Assembly: GCA_964463355.1 (NCBI GenBank)
Contig: CAYXBP010000010.1
Coordinates: 3,978 to 67,977, forward strand
DNA length: 64,000 nucleotides
Reading direction: 5' to 3'
DNA from: Firm-04 sp964463355
GTDB taxonomy: Bacteria > Bacillota > Clostridia > Oscillospirales > Ruminococcaceae
Made by a program: the position numbers and the translations under genes. Below, one piece after another: positions 55,432-62,267 of this stretch; the stretch's first letter is position 1, and each line of letters starts with the position of its first letter. A model generated the notes under the pieces. It was not told the DNA's origin. It made no database searches and saw nothing but the letters and a program-made list of their open reading frames with translations.

Positions 55432-56394
55432 ATGAAAATTACAGATGATATGCTGCATCAGGCACAGGCTGTCGATATGATCAGTTACCTTGAATCGCTC
55501 GGATATACGCTGCATCAGACAGGCAGCAGCTACAAGATCAAAGTGACCGATAAGCACGCAAACGATCTTTCCAGTTTATCTGTCTTTTCTGACAGAAAGG
55601 GTTGGAAGCGGTGGTCAGACGGAACAATGGGACATGACACGATCTCATTTATTCAGAAAGTATTTGGGAAAACATTTCAGGAAGCTGTCTGCGAGCTGTG
55701 CGGTGTAACGCCGCAGAGCATCGCAGCAGCCGATTCTGGCTATCAAAAAAAAGAAGAACGCAGGCAGCTTACACTCCCTCCTGCGACCGAAGGAAAGTAC
55801 AGCCGCGCCTATGCCTACCTGACGCATACCAGAGGGATTGATCCTGCGATCGTCACCTCGCTCATGCAGTCCAAGCAAATCTATCAGGATCAACGCGGCA
55901 ATGTGGTGTTTGTCGGTATGGACAGCAGCGGAACACCGAAATACGGCGCGGTGCGCGGAACGCTGACGGATAAGCAGTATCGCGGAGAATGTACAGGATC
56001 AGACAAGCGACACAGTTTTTGCATGCACGGCAGCAATCCGCAGAAGCTCATGGTCTTTGAATCGCCGATCGACGCAATGAGCCACGCATCGCTTGTAAAT
56101 GCGATCACTGGGAACCCAGAAGCGTGGCGCGTACATACACGGCTTTCCCTCGGCGGCACATCCGATGTTGCATTAATGCAGTACCTTTCGGAGCATCCTG
56201 AATGCAAAGATATCACGCTCTGCCTTGACAATGATGCCGCAGGCTTGGCAGCGGCAAAGCTGATCGGACAAAAGCTGCGCAGTCAGGGCTATGCCGTGCG
56301 CATTCTCCCCTCAAAATGCAAGGATTTCAATGAACAGCTCTGTGCATTCCGCGCGAATGAAAACCATGCTAGGCAAGGCATGAAGGCAGGATAA
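55432..56394 (+). CDS. DUF3991/Toprim-domain protein (primase-like)
   Basis: 320 residues, RBS AGAAAGGA. The N-terminal zinc-less primase-like region (AVDMISYLESLGY, DTISFIQKVFGKTF) and DUF3991 region (YAYLTHTRGIDPAIV, AVRGT) are followed by a Toprim fold with LMVFESPIDAMSHASL near 205 and LCLDNDAAGLAAA near 262. Probably primes the transferred strand or acts with topB. It ends two bases before nuc. Confidence 0.82.
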   Translation: MKITDDMLHQAQAVDMISYLESLGYTLHQTGSSYKIKVTDKHANDLSSLSVFSDRKGWKRWSDGTMGHDTISFIQKVFGKTFQEAVCELCGVTPQSIAAADSGYQKKEERRQLTLPPATEGKYSRAYAYLTHTRGIDPAIVTSLMQSKQIYQDQRGNVVFVGMDSSGTPKYGAVRGTLTDKQYRGECTGSDKRHSFCMHGSNPQKLMVFESPIDAMSHASLVNAITGNPEAWRVHTRLSLGGTSDVALMQYLSEHPECKDITLCLDNDAAGLAAAKLIGQKLRSQGYAVRILPSKCKDFNEQLCAFRANENHARQGMKAG

Positions 56395-56396
56395 AT

Positions 56397-56948
56397 ATGA
56401 AGCTTACATCTGACACCAAGCAGCAGCTTGCGTTTTATCTCAGCTTGCTGCTGCTTGTTATCATTTGCTTTTTTCATCTGTATCGTCCGATCCAAAGCCC
56501 CGAAGCGACTGTCTACAGCAAGCCCGATCCGATCCTCTACGGTCTGTACGATGTTGTGCGCGTGATCGATGGTGACACAATCGTGATCGACATAGACGGT
56601 GAAAGCACCACGGTCAGACTGATCGGTGTTGACACACCTGAGAGCGTACATCCCGATGCGGCACGCAATACCGAAGAAGGCAAAATTGCTTCCGAGTGGA
56701 CTGCCGCGCTGCTGACCGATGCACAGGTTTATATCGAGTATGATATTGACCGCACGGATGATTACGGACGAACACTTACATATGTTTATCTGGATGACGG
56801 CAGCACAATGGTGCAGGACGAGCTGCTGAAGAACGGCATAGCAACTGTTATGACGATTCGCCCCAACGAAAAGTATGCGTTTCAATTTTCGCGATTGGAA
56901 GCTGAAGCGCAGGAGAACGGTATAGGATTTTGGAATGGAGAGGAATGA
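56397..56948 (+). CDS. membrane-anchored thermonuclease (SNase family)
   Basis: 183 residues. One N-terminal membrane helix (LAFYLSLLLLVIICFFHLY) precedes an SNase fold with the catalytic blocks VIDGDTIVI, VRLIGVDTPES and DDYGRTLTY. It would cut DNA or RNA at the cell surface. It closes the operon that starts upstream of the XRE gene. Confidence 0.88.
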   Translation: MKLTSDTKQQLAFYLSLLLLVIICFFHLYRPIQSPEATVYSKPDPILYGLYDVVRVIDGDTIVIDIDGESTTVRLIGVDTPESVHPDAARNTEEGKIASEWTAALLTDAQVYIEYDIDRTDDYGRTLTYVYLDDGSTMVQDELLKNGIATVMTIRPNEKYAFQFSRLEAEAQENGIGFWNGEE

Positions 56949-57006
56949 CGGTGATAGCGATACCCATGCGTGAAGATATTGCAAATTTTTTTCTCTTTTG
57001 ATAGAA

Positions 57007-57039
57007 AGAAAGACAGGGCAATCCATACCCTGCCTTTCT
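57007..57039. terminator. bidirectional terminator between nuc and vapC
   Basis: Stem AGAAAGACAGGG / CCCTGCCTTTCT with a 9-nt loop, between convergent genes. Confidence 0.75.
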
Positions 57040-57041
57040 GC

Positions 57042-57446
57042 TCATGATTCTTCGTACCAGTCAACGAGCTGCAAGCCGTTCACGCGCTGAAATTCTCGTG
57101 TGTTGTGTGTCACAACGATCAGATTTGCAGCCTTGCCGTGCGCGGCGATCAGCGTGTCCATTGTGCCGATCGGCGTACCCTGTCTGCGCAGTGCGGCGTT
57201 GATCGTGCCGTATTCTGCCGCTGCATCACTGTCGAACGGCAAAATATCCAGAATTGCAAGCATCTGCATTAGAGCGATCGCGTTCTTCTGCGGATTGGAG
57301 CTTGCGGCAACACCGTGTTCCAGTTCGGCAAGTGTGATCGCGGAGATCGCAAGCCCCTCTTGCCAATGCGCCTGTATATTCCGCAGCACAGACGGTACAC
57401 CCTTTTGTGCATAAATGCAGATGTTCGTGTCGAGCAAGTATTTCAT
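57042..57446 (-). CDS. vapC: VapC-type PIN-domain toxin
   Basis: 134 residues. PIN ribonuclease: LLDTNICIY (first Asp), AITLAELEHG (Glu), and the distal acidic pair in GTMDTLIAAH, all present. It should be active unless bound by VapB. It overlaps vapB by 4 bp (ATGA). Confidence 0.92.
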   Translation of the reverse strand: MKYLLDTNICIYAQKGVPSVLRNIQAHWQEGLAISAITLAELEHGVAASSNPQKNAIALMQMLAILDILPFDSDAAAEYGTINAALRRQGTPIGTMDTLIAAHGKAANLIVVTHNTREFQRVNGLQLVDWYEES

Positions 57447-57682
57447 AGCGATTCCCTCGCCGACGGAACATCCTCTGCACGGCTGCTTTCAACCGCTGCA
57501 AAGTAATCCTCGGTGAAGCCGCCGACACCCTGCATAAAGGTTTCCCACGCCTGATCTTTCGGCGAAAGCAGGATGCAGCCGCCAACTTTCTGCACATAGA
57601 CCTCAGTTCCCTGAAAACGAAATTCCTTTGGCAGCCGTACCGCCTGACTGCTGCCGTTCGTAAAGAGCTTTGCTGTTTGCAT
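57443..57682 (-). CDS. vapB: VapB-type (AbrB/SpoVT-like) antitoxin
   Basis: ATG 57682 follows AGGAGGTG; 79 residues. The N-terminal swapped-hairpin DNA-binding part (AKLFTNGSSQAVRLPKEFRF) precedes a tail that would cap the PIN active site. It normally autorepresses the operon. Confidence 0.9.
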   Translation of the reverse strand: MQTAKLFTNGSSQAVRLPKEFRFQGTEVYVQKVGGCILLSPKDQAWETFMQGVGGFTEDYFAAVESSRAEDVPSARESL

Positions 57683-57702
57683 AGCGATCACCTCCTGCTT
57701 AT

Positions 57703-57731
57703 AGTATATACGAAAGTATATACTTTGTCAA
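57703..57731 (-). promoter_or_regulatory. vapBC promoter with embedded operator repeats
   Basis: Minus strand TTGACA (57731-57726), a 17-bp spacer and TATACT (57708-57703). Two GTATATAC units, 12 bp apart (57704-57711 and 57716-57723), cover the -10 box and spacer, as expected for VapBC autorepression. Confidence 0.75.
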
Positions 57732-57767
57732 GAGGAAAATATAATATTTTGAAAGGAGGGCTGCACG

Positions 57768-58571
57768 ATGCGCCTGATCAAACTGAGCAATACGATCTTC
57801 ACGCTTGGATTATCACACAATGCACTCTGCGTCTACAGTTATCTTTGCAGTATCAACGGAAAAACAATGGCAGACGGAACGGCTGCTGTCAAGGTCAAGC
57901 AGACAACGATCGCCGCTGCCTGCGGCATCAAGTCGGTGCAGACTGTTGCAAAAGCCCTCCGCGAATTGGAGAACAAGCAGCTCGTAGACAAGACGATCCG
58001 TACCGTGCGCGAGGATCGCACGCTTTCTACCAATCTGTATTTTATCAAGAAGCAGTCCGTGTCCGACAGCTTCTTTTTTGTATGCCCCAAAACGGCGTTT
58101 TCAGGCGATCTCTGCCCTCGTCAGCTCGTAGTATACCTGTTCCTCTGCAAAGCCCACAGCGTTCTTCTGGGGCGCTCTTGGAACAGCTATAACGACATGG
58201 CAAAGCAGATCGGCATGAAGCGTGAAACAGTGATCGCCACGATCGGGGAGCTTTGCAGCAAGCATCTCGTCTACAAGCAGCGCCGCTTTTCAAGGGAGAA
58301 TAAGCGTGTACATATCGACAATCTGTATTTCATCGTGCAGCGTCAGCAGGGAACAATAAAAAAGAAGAAGCCGTGTACCCAGCACGGCTTCCTCAGATTG
58401 CTCACAGCGGCTATCAGCTCGACTGTCAAGCGTATCACAGCATCAGTATATCACAATCCAGATCGTTTGTCAAGTCTTTTTTCGGGTAGGGGTAGTCCTG
58501 AAATTGAGAGCCGTATATTAGACCCAAATATTTCTTCCTTCAAAGAAAGAAAAGTGTTTGTTATACCCTAG
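57768..58571 (+). CDS. replication-initiator-like protein with two winged-helix domains
   Basis: 267 residues, RBS AAAGGAGGG. Two similar units of about 90 residues: NALCVYSYLCS...STNLYFIKKQ (about 17-96) and RQLVVYLFLCK...IDNLYFIVQRQ (about 117-195), each with a helix-turn-helix (TIAAACGIKSVQTVAKALRE; DMAKQIGMKRETVIATIGEL). This fits a plasmid-type initiator or regulator. The last 65 residues are less conserved-looking and overlap a candidate antisense RNA. Confidence 0.65.
   Translation: MRLIKLSNTIFTLGLSHNALCVYSYLCSINGKTMADGTAAVKVKQTTIAAACGIKSVQTVAKALRELENKQLVDKTIRTVREDRTLSTNLYFIKKQSVSDSFFFVCPKTAFSGDLCPRQLVVYLFLCKAHSVLLGRSWNSYNDMAKQIGMKRETVIATIGELCSKHLVYKQRRFSRENKRVHIDNLYFIVQRQQGTIKKKKPCTQHGFLRLLTAAISSTVKRITASVYHNPDRLSSLFSGRGSPEIESRILDPNISSFKERKVFVIP
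58358..58438 (-). ncRNA. candidate antisense RNA inside the 3' part of the winged-helix gene
   Basis: A minus-strand promoter (TTGACA 58473-58468, 17 bp, TATACT 58450-58445) would start an RNA of about 80 nt. It ends at a strong terminator: GAAGCCGTG/CACGGCTTC stem (58367-58391) followed on the minus strand by TTCTTTTTT. It is fully complementary to the distal coding region of 57768-58571. Confidence 0.55.
58445..58473 (-). promoter_or_regulatory. minus-strand promoter of the candidate antisense RNA
   Basis: TTGACA, a 17-bp spacer and TATACT on the minus strand, with no minus-strand ORF downstream of it. Confidence 0.6.
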
Positions 58572-58708
58572 GTATATTATATACTACGCCGCGACTTTTT
58601 GAAATTTCGCTCTGGCTTTCAACAGCCTGTTTCTGCGCGTTCGTGCATGATCGGGGCGGCACAGATTGACTGCGGCGCGGCGGCATTTTTCTTTTTTTGA
58701 CGGAACGC

Positions 58709-58737
58709 TTGACAACCTAAGTTCAATCGGTTAAAAT
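58709..58737 (+). promoter_or_regulatory. promoter of the Fic-like gene
   Basis: TTGACA (58709-58714), a 17-bp spacer and TAAAAT (58732-58737). No gene in 58572-58810. Confidence 0.75.
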
Positions 58738-58810
58738 AGTGGTGGAGATCACTTTATAACAGAATCGTTATGTATAGTGTATTCGGCGCAGTTTTAGGAG
58801 AGATTCAATC

Positions 58811-59446
58811 ATGAAAGCGAAATATCAGCTTACAATAAAGGAAAATGTGTTTATCGCCGAAAGGAATTTGGTCGATTATATTTGGAAAAGCGCACGGTTG
58901 GAGGGATTGAGCGTGACCTTTCCGCAAACGGACGCTATTGTGCGCGGTATGGGTACAAATGTGCCTTTAAAAGAGATTGACGCGATACGCAACCTGAAAC
59001 GCGCTTGGCAATTCTTGCTTGAAACACTCGATTGCCCGACAGACTTCTCTTATATTTGCCAATTAAACCGCTTTGTGGGAAAGAACTTGTTTGACAGTTC
59101 CGAATCTATCCGCAAAGTGCCTGTAACGATCGGCGGTACAACATGGATTCCTGACCTTCCGATCGAGGTGAATATTAAGGATGAGCTTGCCGAAATTGCC
59201 AAGATCGAATCCCCTACCGAACGCTCGATCACGCTCATGCTGCATTGTATGCGGCGTCAGATGTTTCTGGACGGCAACAAGCCTGTCGGTATGCTCGCTG
59301 CCAATCATGAAATGATTATGAACGGCTGTGGTATCATTTCTATCCCCATTGAGAGACAAGTAGAATTCATGGAAATGTTGATCCAATTCTATGAAACCAA
59401 TCAAATGGAACCGTTAAAGCAATATGTTTTACGACTATTGTATTGA
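58811..59446 (+). CDS. Fic-domain protein with altered active site
   Basis: 211 residues, RBS AGGAGAG. The helical Fic core is recognisable by MFLDGNKPVGMLAANHEMIM at about 151-170. In active enzymes the motif is HxFx(D/E)GNxR; here the His is replaced by Gln (position 150) and the Arg by Pro (158). AMP transfer is therefore doubtful. It may be an inactive or repurposed Fic, or use another chemistry. A 49-residue ORF overlaps its end. Confidence 0.75.
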   Translation: MKAKYQLTIKENVFIAERNLVDYIWKSARLEGLSVTFPQTDAIVRGMGTNVPLKEIDAIRNLKRAWQFLLETLDCPTDFSYICQLNRFVGKNLFDSSESIRKVPVTIGGTTWIPDLPIEVNIKDELAEIAKIESPTERSITLMLHCMRRQMFLDGNKPVGMLAANHEMIMNGCGIISIPIERQVEFMEMLIQFYETNQMEPLKQYVLRLLY

Positions 59447-59573
59447 CGGCATCGACATGAAGAAACAGCATGAAGAAACGGAAGCACTCCAAAAGCAGAT
59501 GCAGGAAGAATCTGATTTCATGGAAAGTGTGGAAGCGTTCCGCAGGCAGCATTCCACAACGCCCAAACTCTGA
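59424..59573 (+). CDS. small helical protein overlapping the Fic-like gene
   Basis: 49 residues starting at ATG 59424 within the Fic gene end (or ATG 59457). The sequence is charged and helical (EETEALQKQMQEESDFMESV). Small helical partners often accompany Fic toxins, but no inhibitory motif was recognised. RBS weak. Confidence 0.45.
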   Translation: MFYDYCIDGIDMKKQHEETEALQKQMQEESDFMESVEAFRRQHSTTPKL

Positions 59574-59574
59574 T

Positions 59575-59592
59575 TGTGCTATATGTAGCACG
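59575..59592 (-). repeat. element-wide 18-bp site, copy 3 (one mismatch)
   Basis: The minus strand reads CGTGCTACATATAGCACA. It lies 24 bp upstream of the -35 box of the single-repeat RNA. Confidence 0.8.
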
Positions 59593-59616
59593 CAGTAATT
59601 TTTTGATTGAAAGCGC

Positions 59617-59762
59617 TTGAAATTTTCTTTGGGATGTGGTAGAATAATACCACTAGATGTTCGATTGCTTCGTCTTATTAGTGCTCACCGCTAGGGCTTC
59701 GGCTGAGAGTGAAGACTGAAAAAGCAATCCAAAGGGAACAGGCATTTTGTCTGTTCCCTTTG
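59617..59762 (+). ncRNA. orphan single-repeat ToxI-like RNA with own promoter and terminator
   Basis: Promoter TTGAAA (59617-59622), 17 bp, TAGAAT (59640-59645). The RNA (about 59652-59762) holds one 46-nt unit (59673-59718) nearly identical to the three units of the array at 60083-60220, enclosed by GATTGCTT (59663-59670) / AAGCAATC (59722-59729). It ends in AAAGGGAACAG/CTGTTCCCTTT with a T-rich tail. No toxin gene follows. Confidence 0.7.
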
Positions 59763-59791
59763 CCTTTGCTGATTTCAAAGCGCCGCCGTCC

Positions 59792-59809
59792 TGTGCTACA
59801 TATAGCACG
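59792..59809 (+). repeat. element-wide 18-bp site, copy 4 (one mismatch)
   Basis: TGTGCTACATATAGCACG, 25 bp upstream of the -35 box of the next RNA: the same relative position as copy 3. Confidence 0.8.
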
Positions 59810-59834
59810 CGGTAAATTTTTTGATTGAAAGCGC

Positions 59835-59997
59835 TTGACAAATCCCGATCTATGTGCTATAATGACACTGGACAGGGCATTCAGCCCTGCGCCCTTGTAT
59901 GGAAATCCTTGCGGTTTCTGTAAAAAGAGGTGAACCCTACCGCAGAAGTGGGAACTATGTCGAATAAAGGCTGTGCAGCGTTGCGCAGCCTTTAATT
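59835..59997 (+). ncRNA. candidate structured small RNA of unknown class
   Basis: Promoter TTGACA (59835-59840), 17 bp, TATAAT (59858-59863). The predicted RNA of about 128 nt folds as a short closing stem GACA/TGTC, a hairpin CAGGGC-ATTCA-GCCCTG, a hairpin TTGCGGT/ACCGCAG, and an 11-bp terminator AAAGGCTGTGC/GCGCAGCCTTT (59966-59993) with a T-rich end. No ORF of note. It matches no RNA family I recognise. Confidence 0.55.
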
Positions 59998-60026
59998 TTG
60001 CGCACGGCAATTTTTCTGGAAGGGGC

Positions 60027-60055
60027 TTGACATTTTTCTTGAGATGTGGTAGAAT
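60027..60055 (+). promoter_or_regulatory. promoter of the ToxI-like array and toxN-like gene
   Basis: TTGACA (60027-60032), a 17-bp spacer and TAGAAT (60050-60055). Confidence 0.8.
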
Positions 60056-60061
60056 AATACC

Positions 60062-60263
60062 GATAGATGTTCGATTGCTTCATCTTATTAGCGCTCACCG
60101 CTAGGGCTTCGGCTGAAAGGGAAGACTGTTTTATTAGCGCTCACCGCTAGGGCTTTGGCTGAGAGAGAAGACTGTTTTATTAGTGCTCACCACTAGGGCT
60201 TCGGCTGAGAGGGAAGACTGAAAAAGCAATCAAACTGAATGGGAGGCTATGCCTCCCATTCTT
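60062..60263 (+). ncRNA. type III antitoxin RNA (ToxI-like): three 46-nt tandem repeats and leaky terminator
   Basis: Units at 60083-60128, 60129-60174 and 60175-60220 have an exact 46-nt period and core GCTCACCGCTAGGGCTTYGG (small changes between units). The array is bracketed by GATTGCTT (60073-60080) / AAGCAATC (60224-60231). It is followed by GAATGGGAGGC/GCCTCCCATTC (60237-60261) with almost no U tract. A repeat array, leaky terminator and ToxN-family gene in this order define type III toxin-antitoxin loci. Confidence 0.85.
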
Positions 60264-60280
60264 GATATCGGAGGAAAACA

Positions 60281-61045
60281 ATGGAATTGTATTTCTATCA
60301 TGTGGATCAAGAATATATTGAATTCTTAAAAAACGCCGAACGAGCAGTACATCCTAAAACCAATGTACCTGATGTCACATATAGCAATAACCAGAAATTC
60401 ATGTATGGTGCAGTGTTATCGGTTAACGGGGTTAGTTATTATGTTCCTGTATCTTCATATCATAAAAAGCAGCAGGATTTAATTTTGATCACAGACAAAA
60501 ACGGCGATGTAAAAGGCTCACTGCGTTTTAATTACATGATTCCTATTCCTCGTGACTGCTTGAAAAAATTTGATATAGCAGCGATCCAATCGCAAGATTA
60601 TAAAATCAAGGTTTCAAAAGAATTGGCTTTCTGCCGTAGAAATCGTGATCGGATTGCCAAACGCGCTCAGCTCACATATGAAGCTGTAATGGCACATAAG
60701 ACATATAATCCCGATTTTTGCGATTTCAAGGTATTGGAAACAGCTTATGTCCAATATTGTAACGAACATAGTATCGAGATTCCATTACAGCAGAAAAAAG
60801 ATATACTTATTCACGCAGGACTCGATCTTTCAAAAAGAACACTAGCCGATTTCTTTCCAGAAAGCGAACTCCAATTCGCGGCAATCACTCCAGAGCAAGC
60901 AGAACTGCTTTCTCAGCAGCATGATTTGCTTCATGCCATTCGTCAGGGGAAACAGTCGCTTATTCTTCAGTATCACAAAAGTGATGCCGCTGTCGTGCAA
61001 GCGCGGCTTTCACTCATCGCATCGCAGGGTGTAGCATTGAAATAA
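60281..61045 (+). CDS. ToxN/AbiQ-superfamily endoribonuclease toxin with C-terminal extension
   Basis: 254 residues, RBS CGGAGGAAA. Residues 1 to about 165 match the ToxN pattern: LYFYHVDQEYIEFLKNAE, MYGAVLSVNGVSYYVPVSSY then HKK (the usual TS-K site), LRFNYMIPIP, and ICKKAKKLY-like RIAKRAQLTYEAV. These toxins cut RNA and are held inactive by ToxI pseudoknots. Members are typically about 170-180 residues, so the last 85 residues are extra. They contain the element's shared module (FAAITPEQAELLSQ ... LILQYHKSDAAVVQARL, about 199-242), close to the HepT tail. Confidence 0.82.
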   Translation: MELYFYHVDQEYIEFLKNAERAVHPKTNVPDVTYSNNQKFMYGAVLSVNGVSYYVPVSSYHKKQQDLILITDKNGDVKGSLRFNYMIPIPRDCLKKFDIAAIQSQDYKIKVSKELAFCRRNRDRIAKRAQLTYEAVMAHKTYNPDFCDFKVLETAYVQYCNEHSIEIPLQQKKDILIHAGLDLSKRTLADFFPESELQFAAITPEQAELLSQQHDLLHAIRQGKQSLILQYHKSDAAVVQARLSLIASQGVALK

Positions 61046-61059
61046 TCTTCATTCGTATG

Positions 61060-61093
61060 AAAGCCGATCAGGGCATCGCTCCGATCGGCTTTT
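61060..61093 (+). terminator. terminator after the ToxN-like gene
   Basis: Stem AAAGCCGATC / GATCGGCTTT with a T4 tract (GATCGGCTTTTC). Confidence 0.8.
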
Positions 61094-61124
61094 CTATTTT
61101 CAGAACAAAGGAAAGCAACAAGCA

Positions 61125-62228
61125 ATGGATACACAAAACATTCTCGCCGCGCTCTGCGGCGCGGAGATCAAGCATCTGAAAATACTGTCGGATCACGCCG
61201 CCGCGAATCAGCGCGAGGTGTGCGTGCAGCTCACACTCACGCTGCCGCTTGATCCAAACGCGAAGCAGGAAAATGACGAGCTGCTGATCTGCAACTATGC
61301 CCAAAGGTGGCTGAAAATGAAATATAAGACAGTCAAGCGCAGCACCTATGATCGGCACGAAGCAACCGTCACACATCAGATCAATCCGTATTTCGGGCAG
61401 ATACGACTGAACGATCTGCAAGCAGACTGCGTGCAGGATTGGATCGACGAACTGTCTGAGAATTACACATTCAGCACTGTCAGCAAAAGCTATCAATGCC
61501 TGAATGCGATCATAGAGCACGCTTGTCTGCATCACTATATTGCAGATAATCCCATAAAGGGCAGGGTAGTGCTGCCGCGCAGCGAGGGCTACGGTGCGCG
61601 TGAGATCATGGTATTCACGGACGAAGAATGCGAAAGGATCATCAGGGCGAGCCTATCGCCAAATGAATTCGGCGTGATCGAGCCGCTTGCTCCGCTGCTT
61701 CCTTTTTTGCTGCATACCGGCTTGCGCATCGGAGAAGCGCTCGCCTTGCGCTGGTCGGATGTGGATTTCAAGGATAAGTTTGTGAAGATTCGCAAGAATA
61801 TCAAATCGGTGAAAAACCGTTCAGGAAATCCAAACGAGCCGCACTATATCACAATCGAGCAGTTTCCGAAAACGAAAACAAGCGACCGCATTGTGCCGCT
61901 GAATCGAGATGCGCTGCAAGCCCTGTCATTCCTGCGCAGCAATCAAGATTCAACCGCACTGATCTTCTCCAACCAAGAGGGAACGCATTGCACCTATCCT
62001 GCCATTCGGCGAATGTTGGAGCGCGTTTTTCGCCGCGCCAATGTCAAGGTGCGAGGATTTCATATATTTCGACACACATTTGCGACACATCTTTTTGCAC
62101 AGGGCGTTGAGGTCAAAACAGTCAGCAGCATCCTCGGACATTCAAGTGTGAAGATCACCTATGACATTTATATTCACTCGATCCAAGAGCAGGAAGCGCG
62201 TGCGGTGGCTCTACTGGAAAAACGATAA
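61125..62228 (+). CDS. int: tyrosine recombinase (integrase) of the element
   Basis: 367 residues. An arm-binding-like N-terminus and a SAM-like core-binding domain (LLICNYAQRWLKMKYKTVKR) precede the catalytic domain with Arg in LLHTGLRIGEALALRW, HIFRHTFATHLF (HxxR), LGHSSVKIT, and Tyr in TYDIYIHS. All catalytic positions are present. It should excise and integrate the element. No excisionase gene was recognised nearby. Confidence 0.93.
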   Translation: MDTQNILAALCGAEIKHLKILSDHAAANQREVCVQLTLTLPLDPNAKQENDELLICNYAQRWLKMKYKTVKRSTYDRHEATVTHQINPYFGQIRLNDLQADCVQDWIDELSENYTFSTVSKSYQCLNAIIEHACLHHYIADNPIKGRVVLPRSEGYGAREIMVFTDEECERIIRASLSPNEFGVIEPLAPLLPFLLHTGLRIGEALALRWSDVDFKDKFVKIRKNIKSVKNRSGNPNEPHYITIEQFPKTKTSDRIVPLNRDALQALSFLRSNQDSTALIFSNQEGTHCTYPAIRRMLERVFRRANVKVRGFHIFRHTFATHLFAQGVEVKTVSSILGHSSVKITYDIYIHSIQEQEARAVALLEKR

Positions 62229-62231
62229 AAA

Positions 62232-62261
62232 TGAGGCGATATCTTTTATGATACCGCCTCA
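62232..62261. terminator. hairpin between convergent int and hepT
   Basis: A 12-bp stem TGAGGCGATATC / GATACCGCCTCA with one mismatch and a 6-nt loop. Confidence 0.7.
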
Positions 62262-62267
62262 AAGCAT

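Noticed and set aside
59652..60231. CRISPR array
   Set aside because: The 46-nt units are joined directly with no spacers and precede a ToxN-family gene; no cas genes are present.
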